From the NCBI GenBank assembly GCA_961205875.1, contig OY540819.1, positions 9,302,501 through 9,366,500 of the forward strand: DNA of 64,000 nucleotides, read 5' to 3'. Position numbers and translations under genes: made by a program. The notes under the pieces were generated by a model. The model was given only the letters and a program-made list of their open reading frames with translations, made no database searches and was not told the DNA's origin. The stretch's first letter is position 1. Every line of letters begins with the position of its first letter. Of this stretch, positions 34,101 to 44,600 are shown in pieces. Source of the DNA: Sialis fuliginosa (Eukaryota > Arthropoda > Insecta > Megaloptera > Sialidae).

Positions 34101-36738
34101 TGGCGGCGAAGTTACCAAAGGTGATGGATTTTTAATTTTTTTGATACAAATTTTAAAATCTCCTCTGGCTAATCATCAAGTTCTTTTTTTATTTAAAGAA
34201 AATAAAAAATATTTTCGTTCATAATTAGGACTGTCTTAACTAAATTATTTAAGAATTTATATTTATATTTTTGGAAAAGCCCTTTATTTTTTATCAAATT
34301 TTTGTAGCCTAAGGCGCTTAAATGTCTTGAGACGGCCCTGACAATAAATATTTAAGAATTAGATCTTCAATCACGATAAAATTGTCTTCTTTGTAACTTT
34401 TAATGGTAAATCTCAAGGTTACAAGAATTTGTTTCATGATTCTAACTGTATGATAATAACTTTGTATGTTTGTAATACAAAACTAAATTCTGGTAAAATT
34501 GTCACTTTTGATAATTTGGCGGTTAACGCTCAAAATTGTCTAGTACATTATATTATATTGGTTACTTTTCTATTATGTTCATTCTAAAAGAGTTTAAAAC
34601 TATTTAGTTGCTATAGAAACTAATTCCACACACATCCGAAAAAATCAATGTTTTTATAAACAAACGTATATGAAGAAAAAAATTTATATGAAACATGTTT
34701 GCAATTTATTGGTAAATAATTGGAATGTTATAATAAATCAAGAAATATAAACAAGTTGAGTTCGCCGCAAATCATCATCGTTTTTACTATTGAAATCCAT
34801 ATGTTAATATGAACATTCTTTATTTAATTTTTATTATTTGATATCGATTTCACAATATAAATATTTACTTGATAAGATCGGCTATTATTTTGTAGACAAC
34901 CTATTACATATATATATATTGATGAATATGAACGTTGATTTTATTTGTTGATATGGGAATAAAGTTTTGATTTACTCGTAGCTACTACGTGTAGATACTC
35001 GTATGTATGATAATAAAAAATATGAATTTAAGATTGATAATATACATAAATATACTAGTTGTGCCCGCGGCTTTGGTAGCTAAATATAAAAGATAGATAT
35101 ATGGTAACGCGGAGTTTATTTTAGATCTTTTTATTCTACACAATTCTTTGCTACATTATATTGTTCAATATTTAACATATTACAAAATAACGCGTTGGCA
35201 GTAAACTATGATTTACTATTATCGTCACTGCTTATTCCTTATGTTACCTAACTTAAAAAAAATCGATATTAAAACCTGGGCAAAGAACATATCTATGAAT
35301 TAAAAAAAATACGTAAATCGGATAAGTGGTTCTTGAGTGATACGCCCACTAACAGACAGACAGACAGAGAGATGTGTTTTATAATATGTAAGGATACACA
35401 TATGCATTTTATTATTCATGCAAATGTACATTACTGATTTATTTTTTTATTCTTGGAAAATAACGAAAGCTCTCAACACACAACAGAAAAAATAGTATTT
35501 GTTCTTCACTGATTTATTATGTACATATTATAATATTTTAAATTCGTTTTTTGTTCATATTTATTTTCAAAAAAAAAAATTATCATATTTTTTTCAAAAT
35601 TTAATCAGGGTTCCAAAATGAGGCGAGACGTTTTTGGTCTCATCTTGATTTATACTTTTTTAAACAAGAATTTCCCCGCGTGTATAATATGTTTTAAAAA
35701 AGTTTGATCGGTCCGTATATTGATGAGAGGGGAAGGAGGGGGGGGGGGGTAGCAGTTCAAACAACAACATAGACAAACATCATTATAGGAATTACTAATT
35801 TTACCAAACACGACCTGTAGTTTTTTTTGCTGTTGTATTAGTCTAATGGAAAACCGCATTTAGAGGCAATTTTTTTCTATTTACCAAATAAGCATTAATT
35901 TTTTCCACCCATTCCTGTTAATTTTGAAACATTTTTTTACATAATGCACGCAGTTATAAAATCAGACAGCTATCAGTTATAAATCCAAGATGAGACGAGA
36001 TTTATCTAAAACTAACCTCATCTTGTGTGAAATCCCTAATTTAAATTTAGTATTTTTGAAGTTAAACTTCTTTAGATGCGTTCAGGGTAAAATTTTAGTA
36101 ATGCAACGGAAATGAAATGCTTGTTGCAATACTTGCGCACCATGCAACGAAACAATTAATATCATGAAGTTAGGTTAGGTGTAGATAATACAGATTTCTG
36201 TTTTGATAGCTAGTAGAAGAGATTTTTAGTTTTGCATTTGCACGCTAGATGTCACTACGCCAAAGAAGTATAACTTCTAATGCGCGTACATAAGTACACA
36301 CACCTACTTTTTTTTATTAAAGCCAGAATCAGATTTAGATTTGGACTTTAATATTTTATTTTGGAACCAGTTACTTTAAACAGTTTCTAGCATAGATTTT
36401 ATATCTTTTTTGTTATAAATCAGTCAAATTAGATTGATTTTTGGCCTTAATTAAAAAAAATTGAAACAGTTTTGGTGGGTTTCATTTAATCTAAAAAATA
36501 TTTTATATTATATCTAATTTGATTGGCCATTATTAATATTAACTTCTGAGTGATTAAAAAATTATATTGTAGAAAAACAATTGTTTGAATTATGAGCTAT
36601 TTTAATTATAATTTTTCCGTTTTTCTATTTCAGACTGTTGAAGAAATGTATTGGCTAGCGGAACAAATTCTAGGACCGGTCAAGAATTTGCCCAATCCTG
36701 CAGCTACAGCTAGCTTTACAAAAACAGTTATGGCTTAA
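25126..36738 (+). CDS. Five-exon gene, 223-residue protein of unknown function
   Basis: Exons: 25126-25151, 27910-28060, 32188-32328, 33033-33281, 36634-36738 (stop TAA). The last four are joined by phase-0 introns with good GT/AG sites and give an uninterrupted frame. The first is a short exon chosen because its phase-2 donor fits the acceptor at 27910. The protein is basic and rich in Arg/Lys/Tyr/Pro. It reads HPHVKLRLEKLMGSNMV, MTDRKYMQRLQNRIQEDY, then a charged helix (ERDREKR), IPFDQAPKEMFMHPVLVIDR, VPGVIIPKMIYPDPSKD, and a tail with TVEEMYWLAEQILG. There is no signal peptide, membrane segment or enzyme motif. Exons are GC-richer than introns, as expected for conserved coding sequence. 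I do not recognise the family; it looks cytosolic. Introns carry two copies of MITE D, a nested fold-back and a hAT element. Confidence 0.72.
25152..27270 (+). other. Intron 1: repeat fragments, no exon seen
   Basis: It contains a small inverted repeat (ATCAAATACAAATCC at about 25387 and GGATTTGTATTTGAT at about 25470, around GAAACACGTG). The rest is AT-rich. Minus-strand ORFs at 25091-25417 and 27084-27275 are not supported by splice sites or composition. Confidence 0.5.
25733..25830. repeat. GAGACGAGA-type dispersed repeat, copy 2
   Basis: CACGAGACGAAACTAGTC, CTTGTCTCGTCTCGG and TATGTTTCGTCTCAGC carry the same motif family as 8045-8290, in both orientations within 100 bp. Confidence 0.6.
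27271..27808. mobile_element. MITE family D, copy 1 (Tc1/mariner-type TA target)
   Basis: GGCATGATGCC at the left and GGCATCATGCC at the right form near-palindromic termini, each flanked by TA. The 538-bp body contains GATGACGTCACGGCT and GTGACGTCAAAAATGCGCC. Copy 2 at 30780-31299 is nearly identical, so the family moved fairly recently. Both sit in introns of the same gene. Confidence 0.9.
27910..28060 (+). CDS. Exon 2 of the unknown gene
   Basis: Acceptor TTGTACAG at 27909, donor GTAATA at 28061. It encodes 50 residues, FSHPHVKLRLEKLMGSNMVR and onward through the QNRIQEDY helix. It lies only 101 bp downstream of the right end of MITE D copy 1. Confidence 0.85.
28262..28330. repeat. CpG-rich hairpin
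   Basis: ACTTTTGCGCTCGCCGTGCG and CGCACGGCGTGCGCAAAAGT form arms of about 25 bp around a short A/T loop. Eight CpG steps within 70 bp stand out from the AT-rich intron. Confidence 0.75.
28331..28829. other. Intron 2 spacer, no feature
   Basis: AT-rich, no repeat partner seen. A 63-codon minus ORF at 28524-28715 is not supported. Confidence 0.5.
28830..28968. mobile_element. Fold-back element with ~50-bp arms
   Basis: TGTGCACCTCGGGTGTAAAA, TGCGTTTTTCGCACTCGTGT and GATTGTTAGTC are mirrored by GACTAACAAACGTTCAC, ACTCGTGCGAAAAACTA and CATTTTACACCCTAGATACA around a GC-rich loop (TCGGCTAGCGCCTC). No ORF. Confidence 0.78.
29140..29850. mobile_element. hAT-like repeat split by a nested fold-back
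   Basis: The left part (CAGGGACTTGAACCGGAATT, TTTATGGTTCGAG, TTATGGTTCGGGTTCAAG) and the right part (GGTTACCGGTTATTCAAG, AACAGTTCGGTTCGGGTTTT, TTCGGTTCGGGAAC) share the GGTTCGG motif family. The element at 29449-29650 separates them. It may end near GCATGACCCTG (29855). No target duplication was found. Confidence 0.5.
29449..29650. mobile_element. Fold-back element family F, copy 1
   Basis: The leader GAGGCTTCCGCAGTGAT is followed by arms of about 80 bp: TCTTGGCTTCTGGGTGTAAG, CGTCGATTTGGTCGTATTAT and CAGTGGACATCTTCAGG, mirrored by CCTGAAGATGTCCACT, CGAAACGTTGGCCAATAAC and TTACACCCAGAAGCCAAGAT. The loop is about 14 bp. The same leader and arms recur at 61979-62163. The 82-codon minus ORF across it comes from the palindrome. 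Confidence 0.85.
29856..30779. other. Intron 2 spacer, no feature
   Basis: AT-rich DNA. The 70-codon ORF at 30500-30712 is not supported. Confidence 0.5.
30780..31299. mobile_element. MITE family D, copy 2
   Basis: Ends GGCATGATGCC and GGCATCATGCC with flanking TA at 30778-30779 and 31300-31301. It is aligned end to end with copy 1, with a few substitutions and an ~18-bp length difference near the right end (540 versus 520 bp class). Confidence 0.9.
31300..32187. repeat. TTCGAAT-rich stretch and intron spacer
   Basis: About 31470-31650 is studded with TTCGAAT/ATTCGAA motifs (AATATTTCGAATTGTTTGG, TATTCGAAAGG, CGAATATTTCGAATATC), an old repeat of unclear class. A short C-rich run lies near 31980. 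No extra exon is seen. Confidence 0.45.
32188..32328 (+). CDS. Exon 3 of the unknown gene
   Basis: Acceptor GTTGTAG, donor GTCAGT. 47 residues in phase 0: a charged start AKERDREKR, then the hydrophobic IPFDQAPKEMFMHPVLVIDR. Confidence 0.88.
33033..33281 (+). CDS. Exon 4 of the unknown gene
   Basis: Acceptor CAATTCCAG, donor GTATGT. 83 residues in phase 0, including YPDPSKDAFSGLTIARGHRF and an acidic Tyr-containing helix (FTEEDYERLKYESP). It is the richest in GC of the exons. Confidence 0.9.
33355..33573. mobile_element. 219-bp hAT MITE with 8-bp target site duplication
   Basis: The ends CAAGCTTGTCCAACC and (complement) CATAGGTGTCCAACC are flanked by the exact 8-bp repeat GTGTAGAA (33347-33354 and 33574-33581). 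The body carries GCGGCCC motifs near both ends, typical of this hAT type. It inserted 73 bp downstream of exon 4 of the unknown gene. Confidence 0.92.
33582..35059. other. Intron 4 spacer
   Basis: AT-rich. About 34050-34120 (CAGAGCGTCCTGGGGCGCC, AAATGGCGGCGAAG) is an isolated GC-rich patch without exon signals. The minus ORF at 33722-33916 is not supported as an exon. Confidence 0.45.
35060..35396 (+). repeat. Insect dispersed repeat (retroposon-like)
   Basis: It begins TAGTTGTGCCCGCGGCTTTG and ends with CAGACAGACAGAGAGATG then TTTTATAATATGTAAGGATA. The preceding GATAAGTGGTTCTTGAGTGA is typical of SINE/LINE 3' tails in arthropods. No ORF. Confidence 0.6.
35614..36035. repeat. GAGACGAGA-type dispersed repeat, copy 3
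   Basis: GGCGAGACGTTTTTGGTCTC at the left and AAGATGAGACGAGATTTATC, AACCTCATCTTGTGTG at the right bracket an AT-rich core. A poly-G run of about 12 lies near 35738. Confidence 0.5.
36634..36738 (+). CDS. Exon 5 (terminal) of the unknown gene
   Basis: Acceptor TTCTATTTCAG. 34 residues, TVEEMYWLAEQILGPVKNLP then NPAATASFTKTVMA and TAA. AT-rich 3' UTR follows. I did not find a canonical AATAAA close by; ATTAAA-like variants are present. Confidence 0.88.
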   Translation, partial: TVEEMYWLAEQILGPVKNLPNPAATASFTKTVMA

Positions 36739-38589
36739 CTTCATCTGTGCAAAATTACATTATTTTTTTTAGTCTTAGGTTAGTTATGAGCGCAATAGTT
36801 ATGCAACGTTATTTTTAACATTTAAAACAATTGCATAAATGTTTTTATCTATTCAATTAAATGATTCTTAAATTAAGATATCATTTTTTATAGTTATTGC
36901 ACTCATAGATACAGTTTTATTGTAAATGATGTTTGATAATATATTTTAACACGAATTGTAGCCAAATAGAAAATATATTTTAATTAAATATTCTTACGTA
37001 ATGAAGTCTGAATATATCTTGGAGTGATCAGTAAGTTTGGTACAATTTGTGTTAATTTTATTTTAGTTTTGTGTTTATATTGTAATCATAATAAGTATAA
37101 CGTAAATGTTTTGTTTTTTTTATTTCTTAAGTTTTTTTTTATTTTGTAATTGTTATTTTATTATTAAAAATACTGATGACTGTTTATTGTATTGTTATAA
37201 ATTTTTACCCTACAGATATTGAATTTTTAATATATTTTATGGAATATTATAAAGGATAAGTCAAAAGTAAAGTCCAGCCGATTTATTTGCAAGTAAGTAT
37301 CAATTATATCCAAAAAAAAATTTTCTCAATTTGAAACGATCACAAAGCTTCTCGTATTTTCGATATTGCGAGGAAGCAATTGTCAAAGGCAAGTCGTACT
37401 AGTGTCCCGTATTGTATAATTTTTCAATTTATTCGATAATATAAATTTAATTTAATTTTTACAAAGATAAGAACCATATTCTATTAGAAAACAAATGACT
37501 CAAAATGTAATATATTTTTTATAAGAATTTAGAGTATTTTTGAAAAAAAAACGTTAGCTTTCATTTGATACCCCACTTGCCAAAATTGAATTTAAGAAAT
37601 GTAACCCATTTTCCTCCCTCAAAAAGTACTAAAAACTATACTCAAGTCTATTATAGCTTATAGCTCCACGATTTACTTTAATTCAGTAACTAGAAGTCTG
37701 TGACAAACACAGACAGACAGACAAACTTACAAACATAAGTCATTACACAACAAAGAACAACTAATTATATCTACAATTTTTTTACCCTCAAAACCGAAAA
37801 AAAATTTCATAATCAATATTTTGATGATTCACATTAAACGCAGTTTTAGGATATCTTGTACGTAGTAAAGCTATGACGTAACTGCGTGGGTGTGTGTAAT
37901 GTGAATGTATTATGCACCTCCACCAACACAGGTTCATTCATTCAACAGAGAGAGAAAGAGAGATACTGTGGGTAACGTTAACGTTTATTAAACCTTGTGA
38001 AATGGTCTGTGTGCTCCATTCATTATGGCATATAATAGGTCATTTCTCAATGTCGTCGCTTCTACGAATTTGTTGTATGGTGTATGGAGTTTGGATTAGA
38101 TTTTAAATCATAATCATGCTAAGAATTCAGTGGTGAAATAATGATTCATATAATATCCTACATAATAGAATTTGTGGGTGGATATTTACGATTTTTTAAT
38201 GCATGAACGGAGGATTAATATAATCACGTTAAAGCGTACGTACTCCGTGAGGGCGTGATGTACTAACTTCAAAATTCAGTACATGTTTTCCCAGGTTATT
38301 AGTTTTTGAATTTTCTATTTACTTTTTTTGTACATGCATGAAATTTTTTTAATACTAAAGCTTATAAGTTAGTACCTATAGCAATAATAACAAATATATT
38401 TTAATATGTATTAGTTATTAGTTTATGCAATTAATGGTTCAAGATAAATACATACATTGGTGTGTCATAGAAACCAGTTTTATTTAGCCACCCGATAAAT
38501 GTATATCTATACAAAATATACTTTTTAGATTCGAAAATTTTTTCAAACAATTGGTACCTAAATATCTTATGTACCTACTGTGGACTTCA
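36739..38589. other. Stretch without a gene downstream of the unknown gene
   Basis: AT-rich 3' UTR and spacer. A retroposon-like tail (CACAGACAGACAGACAAACT) lies near 37708 and a GAGAGAGAAAGAGAGA run near 37950. A 64-codon ORF at 37912 is not supported. Confidence 0.45.
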
Positions 38590-39015
38590 AAAGTCGTCTG
38601 CCACTATATATTACTAAAATATTAAGACAAACGTTATCGGTTATCTTTTTCTAGGGCGGAGTTTATATATTTACATCATTTTAAATAAAAACACAAATTT
38701 ACGTCCATTGCATTAATTTTATATCAAGTTTAACATATTTAAATAGCTACTAAAATTCGAAATACCAAATATTTGTTGCCACTAGATTTACCTATACAAT
38801 TTTCAATAGATTACATAATAATTTAATCAAAAAAATATATGTGAGTACTATATAAACGAAGCCTACTTCTTTATCTAGCAAATGAGTTTCAAAATATATG
38901 TCTTTGGTACATGGAGAAATGATTTAAATATTATAATAATCAAATGGGAGGAGCCTACTAAGTTTGTGATAAGCAAATTTGAATGAAAACTGGTCGACCA
39001 CTTCTGCATGCGACT
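38590..39015 (-). mobile_element. MITE family E, copy 2 (diverged, opposite orientation)
   Basis: TCAAATGGGAGGAGCCTACT, AAGTTTGTGATAAGC, GCCTACTTCTTTATCTAGCA and ACGTTATCGGTTATCTTTTT are reverse complements of parts of 5519-5919 in the expected order. The termini are mutated (AAGTCGTCTGCC and TGCATGCGACTCT). Confidence 0.75.
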
Positions 39016-39960
39016 CTAAAAGTATTTTTTCAAATATTTTTATGTTCTTATAAAAAATAAGTGTAATGTATTATTCAATTTTTTTGTCTTCATAAAAAGT
39101 TGATCCTGGTGCAATAAATTGTAATATTTTTAATTCACATTTAATCTATTAACTATAGACATAATTTTGGACGTTTGATAATAATTTATAAAAGAGATAA
39201 GATAAGGAAAAAAATCTTTCTTGCTAAGTACGGAATATGGTTTTTACGACTTCAGCAAAAGCAGTAGGCTGTGCGTTTTCGTCTTCTAAAACATGGAATT
39301 ATAATAAACATAAAATTATATAGGTACTCTCTATGTCTAAAGATAGACACGCGAGTGGAGAAAAAAAATATATAATATATAATGATAAAAAAATCTGATG
39401 TGTGAATTTTGAGTTTGCCTGTTTTTATACATTTTTTTTTAACTTCTAGTTCCTATACGTATTTTGATTTTTATTATTTTCCTTTAATAATTGGTAATGA
39501 CAGGTTTGCTGATCTTTCAGGTCTCATTCGCAATAAAGATTGATTCTAAATAACATAAACTACCTAACTTACAACGTACACCTTCTAAATAATAAATTTG
39601 ATTCTAGTTAATAGAACTACTAGAACGTTTCTCTGACCGCCACTTTACTATTCTCATAATATAACCGTAAATCATGAACAGAACAACACAAATATGTTGC
39701 AGTTATGCATATATTGCATTATTGCTACATAATAGTAAATGTAATACTTTATGGCTATATTATATTTATAACTACAATTTACAGGAATGAAGCGGTCGAT
39801 TTTCACTATGTATTTTTAATTATTAATTTAACTTCATTTCAAAAAGTCAGATCTGAATATTTATAAAAAATTTACTTATAATTCGTTGTAGGTAAAGCAT
39901 AAAAACTTCTTAAATTAAATCCTTTGGTACTGGAAAAACAGAGAAACTGTGGTTTTTAGT
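39016..39960. other. Stretch without a gene
   Basis: AT-rich. Nothing recognisable. Confidence 0.5.
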
Positions 39961-40089
39961 CACTTAACTAAAAATATACACCTTAACCACATGTCACTCG
40001 ACACGTGTTTCGACTTCACAAAAAGTTCGAAACACGTGTCGAGTGACATTGTTTTATTGCGGTTAAAGTGTATATTTTTAGTTTAAGTG
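39961..40089. mobile_element. Fold-back repeat with CACGTG-containing arms
   Basis: CACTTAACTAAAAATATACA then CACTCGACACGTGTTTCGA is mirrored by TCGAAACACGTGTCGAGTG then GTGTATATTTTTAGTTTAAG, with an ~11-bp loop (CTTCACAAAAAG). A single arm of the same repeat lies at 3030-3098. The CACGTG string in both arms is an E-box-like palindrome, but in this context it probably belongs to the element. Confidence 0.82.
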
Positions 40090-40300
40090 AAATCCTTTGA
40101 TATAAAATTAAACATTGATTGTATTGAAAATACGCATTGTTATTTTTTTTATTTAAAAATGAAAAACATCCATAATATTTTAACTATGTAAACAATTTTT
40201 GCATTTTAAATACACATGGGATAAAACCAAAAAAGGGAAGGAAATATATGCCTAATTGAAGTATAGTTAGATTAAAATCTATTTTAAGTAGGTATATAAT

Positions 40301-40690
40301 AAGGTACTGGCACCAGAAATTAAATATAGGTACTGAATAAAAAATATTTGTTGATATTACTGGATATTAATCTATATACATTAAACTGTCTTACAGCATG
40401 ATTTGAGCAAACTATCGTGAAAAGTGTATTTTTTAGTGTAACTGCTGTACTTTGTTTTAAATTTTAAGACTCTTTATTTTATAACATTCGTGTAGTAGTA
40501 CATACATATCATTTTGTAATTATTACCAAGTGTTCATCACTAGGTGTTCGTTACTAGAGGAAAAACATATACAAAATAAAAGTTGTTTTATTAGTAACAT
40601 GAGTTCATGAGAGTTATAAAAAAATAGCTCATCATTCCCAAAACAACAATACAATTTACTGTTAATGCGTTCAAGACTGGTGCTAGTATA
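40301..40690 (+). mobile_element. MITE family C, copy 2
   Basis: AAGGTACTGGCACCAGAAAT at the left and AAGACTGGTGCTAGTAT at the right. The shared interior is AAACTGTCTTACAGCATGAT and AACATGAGTTCATGAGAGTT. It is about 390 bp and internally shorter than the 62780 copy. Confidence 0.82.
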
Positions 40691-41408
40691 TTATGATAAC
40701 ACACTAAATTTTATAAAATCACTAGATATTAAAATCTGAAATTCTTTATTCGGTAAACAAATATAAAAAATAAAAAATATTATACATATTTTGGTAAAAA
40801 TATTCTTCACAAAATTTTAATGCTCCTTTCACAATTACATCTGAAAACAATATTTTAAAACATTAAATTAACATAACATAACAACGTCTATCTTTCTATT
40901 TTGTATCATTCAAATAAACTGGACTGAACGTTTAATCGGCGACAAATCAGTTTGCAACTCGAACCTGATCAAATTATCGGCCGACAAAAAGTCAAATTTG
41001 CGAAAATTTATTTGAAAATATACCTAAACGTTTCTTAACAATATTATTTCACACACGTAATAATGTTTTTATTTTTTTACCAATTTGGTCTACTTACTTT
41101 ACTACTAAACTTACTAAAATCAGTAAAAAAAAACTATCAACAAGAAATATGCTATCCCGAGTCTTGGAAAGTTAAATTAGTTTATAATTTTCCACAACAA
41201 ACTTGATAAAGCTGTGATAAGCAAACACCTATAATAACTCATTTAACTTGATGAAACTGCAAACCTCTCATATATCTGGAAGAGTTGATTTACGGCCTCA
41301 GGTTGATTATATTTTTTATTCATTTAATAATTTTCACTACAATTGATCTGGTCGAAGTTTTTTTCATGCACTCAAATTTTAATCACTTACGAAAAACAAA
41401 AATCCCCG
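40691..41408. other. 3' flank of the carbonic anhydrase-related gene
   Basis: TTTATT at about 41315-41320 reads AATAAA on the minus strand, 90 bp past the stop codon at 41409: a likely poly(A) signal. No other gene is seen. Confidence 0.5.
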
Positions 41409-41634
41409 CTAATCGTAGAAGAACAGTTCCCTGTTGTTCGCGTTCTGGACGGGCCGCGAGTTCACCAAGAGTGTGCCGTTGGGTGCAATCATCTTGCGGA
41501 ACTTCCTGACCTGTCGTCTGGAGACGCTGAGTGGCTCCGACTGGACCAACCACGTGACCCCTTCGCGGCACGGCGGGTACGTCAGCGACCCGTTGTACGT
41601 GAAGTAGTTGCTCTCAAACGACGGCGCTAAAAGA
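41409..41634 (-). CDS. Exon 4 (terminal) of the carbonic anhydrase-related gene
   Basis: Acceptor TTGTCCACAG. It encodes LLAPSFESNYFTYNGSLTYP, then PCREGVTWLV and SRRQVRKFRKM, typical of the C-terminal third of alpha-CAs, up to RELFFYD and TAG at 41409. Confidence 0.92.
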
Positions 41635-44600
41635 CTGTGGACAACATAACAATAATTAACTCTAGGGTTTCTCAAATTTGACATAATTATAAAATATTTA
41701 TCAAATATGTGGTAGGCAAGTATGTTAGTAGGTGCATATCCATTGATTCAAATTCAATCGCCTCTTTCTTATGACACTGAAGCTAGCGGTCGGAGCTACC
41801 GGCCAGACCTCAGAAGTCACTATATATAGAATTAAGCGGTTAAAACAATTGTGAAAATCATTACTCCGAATTTTTTAGAATTTTTTTTGTCTTGGTAAAA
41901 TTAATTTTCACGTGATTTACAATTAATTTAACAATGTCAGATATCAGGACTAAGAATTTTCCGACTTTTTAAATCAATTTAAACATCAAATTTGACATAT
42001 TTGACAATTAAATGGACTATTACAGGTGGTAGCATTTTTTGGGAATTTTTATTTCTTTTATATGTTATTACAATTGTAAATACCTACAAATAATGATTTT
42101 TACAATTGTTTTAACAGCTTAATTCTAGATAGTGACTACTGAGGTCTGTCATTCTTTTCTTACATAATATTGTAATTAAATATAATTCGTGTACAATAAA
42201 TTTTTTAGTTTTATAGATTAAAACGCGTTATCTCAAAATCACGTTTGAAAACCCCATGATTTGTAAAATACTAATTAACTATTTTTTTAGAGGTGTCACA
42301 ATACATTGAAAACGCATATAAAATACATTTTTAACAATGTAGGCAAAATGTTTAATACATATGGAGAAATATTGGTTACGTGTGTATTTTATAATAAACC
42401 CACGTAACTTTACTGCGCGGTTTTGATTTGTACGTGTGCATTATTGAGCTTTAGGCTCGGTATATTGCATCATTAAACCACAAACGGTCGTTAAAACAAA
42501 GGTGGCTATTATTGTAAAGGAATTTATATCGCAAAGCGTAAAGTAAACATTCTTGCTGAATTTGGCTATAAAATCTAGAAAGGTTAAAACCAATTTAAAA
42601 TTACAGTACAACCTCCCTTAAATTATACTCCATAAACGCAGAGACCTCACTTAACTCTTTAGATCCGGTGTGCCGATATATCGGCATGACACTTTATGCT
42701 AATGAAGTGCGGCATGCCGATAAATAGGCGCCGGGAAATAAAAAACGTCTCGCGTTATCTACCGGTACGAAACTTGTTCACGACATTCGAAACACGTGTC
42801 TCTGTATTGGACATTTGAAATATTGGCAGTTACTAGATTTACTCGAATACTGAACCCAGTGTTACCCGGGTTAATATCCACAAATTATACACTTAAACCT
42901 ATTAGTAAAAACCGGAATAAAATCCGTTCAGACTTTGTTTTATACAAGATACACAATATTCATTTAATTGCGATGGTAAGTACAATTGATATTGGTTACC
43001 CGAATAACATATTTTAACACACAGGCGATCCCCTCTTACCGCCCGCTCCTCAAAGACTGTAGCCAACATCTGTAACGTTTATATTTTAAACATATCGTTT
43101 ACAAACCTGAGAGCAAAAGGTGTAAGCAGACGCTCGGTGCCCGGACACCGAACATAGCGGAGCCCGGTGATGATTGGTTCCAAGAACGGATTATCTATTG
43201 GCGTTATCGAGAACAGGTACGAGACCACCAACAGCCCGTACGGGGCATTCTTCCTGAGTACCTCCTCGATACCGCTAGAACCTATCTGGCAGAATGTAAG
43301 CTGCATCTCCAATGGATATCTGTAATAAAAATAATTATTTTGTTTAAAGTACAAATATAGAAAATTTTACTGTAAAATACTATAAAATTAAAAATTTTAT
43401 ATTTATGCATAGTCAATTAATTTAACGTGAATATCTTCTAGGGTTACAGGCCAGATACTGGGTGTAACGCATTGAGATCAGTTTTGTGCACTAGCGTAAA
43501 TCTAAAATCAGTATATTGTTTTGGTCCCAAATTATAGATATCGATTAAATCTACGAGGTATAAGTAAAAACCAAAACATTTACCAGTTTTAATGAGTGAT
43601 AAATTTAATATTATAAAAAAACAACAAAAAATTAATTTTTGTATGTCCACGATTGCGCTTATAATTATTAATTAATTGATTAGAATATATTCTCTATGAT
43701 CTAACGTTTTTAATTTTTTGATTAAAGTTTTTTAAATTAAATAAAAAATAAAAAGTAAATTTCGTATTTCCGCGATTTCGCTTGTAAATATTAATTAATT
43801 AAATGTTTTTATGTTCGTACAAATCATAAATAAATAAATAATTTCATTATACAATACTAGTTATAAATTTCTTTATTTAGTTTAAGTTTACGACAGCAAT
43901 TTATGTCCATTTTACAAATTTTCAAACGTTTTCTGTGTAACAAAAAAATATTAATCCATGAGTTTGAGTTTTATTTAACCCCACTTCCACGTATTCACAT
44001 CAATCCCTCGACTGTGCATCCCGCTTAACCGATATTGCAAACCTACTACGAAACAGAGAATAATCATAGCGTGTATAGGTTAATAAATTAATAAAGACTT
44101 TTCAATATGGTAATATTTTTAGAAAATGCAATTCGAATGTTTATAAATAAATTCCTAATTGATTAAAAAATCAAATAAACACAGATAAAACCAAAAACAA
44201 TAATTTATATTTTGTTTTTCTTTCGAATTTCTATACGAATATATATAATTACTTGTAAAAAAACACTTCAGGATATTTTTCTACACATATGTGCGTATTT
44301 TATTTTATTACAAATTTTCAAAGTAAAATACTTTTCATTGGTGAAAAAGAATGTCAAATGTATCTTTTGTAAAGGAAATAATTTATATAGAAATTGTTTC
44401 TTTTGATGCAATATGAAAAATATGCCCTTTCTATTTAAGCAAGATATATGAGTGCATTAATGTTTTGTCAGATATAAAATATAAACGGGCTAGAAGTGGC
44501 AGTTTTTTTATTCAAATGTACATAACGTGAATTTATCGATGTGAAAAGAAAAAAAACACTTTATGAACTTTTTACACAAAAAATTGGTGTACCTATTTCT

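Noticed and set aside
36168-36182. TTAGG-type telomere repeat (GTTAGGTTAGGTG)
   Set aside because: Only two units in a row in the middle of an intron; chance occurrence.
41285-41630. Plus-strand ORFs across the CA-related terminal exon
   Set aside because: They are antisense shadows of a clearly conserved minus-strand exon (YNGSLTYPPCREGVTW).
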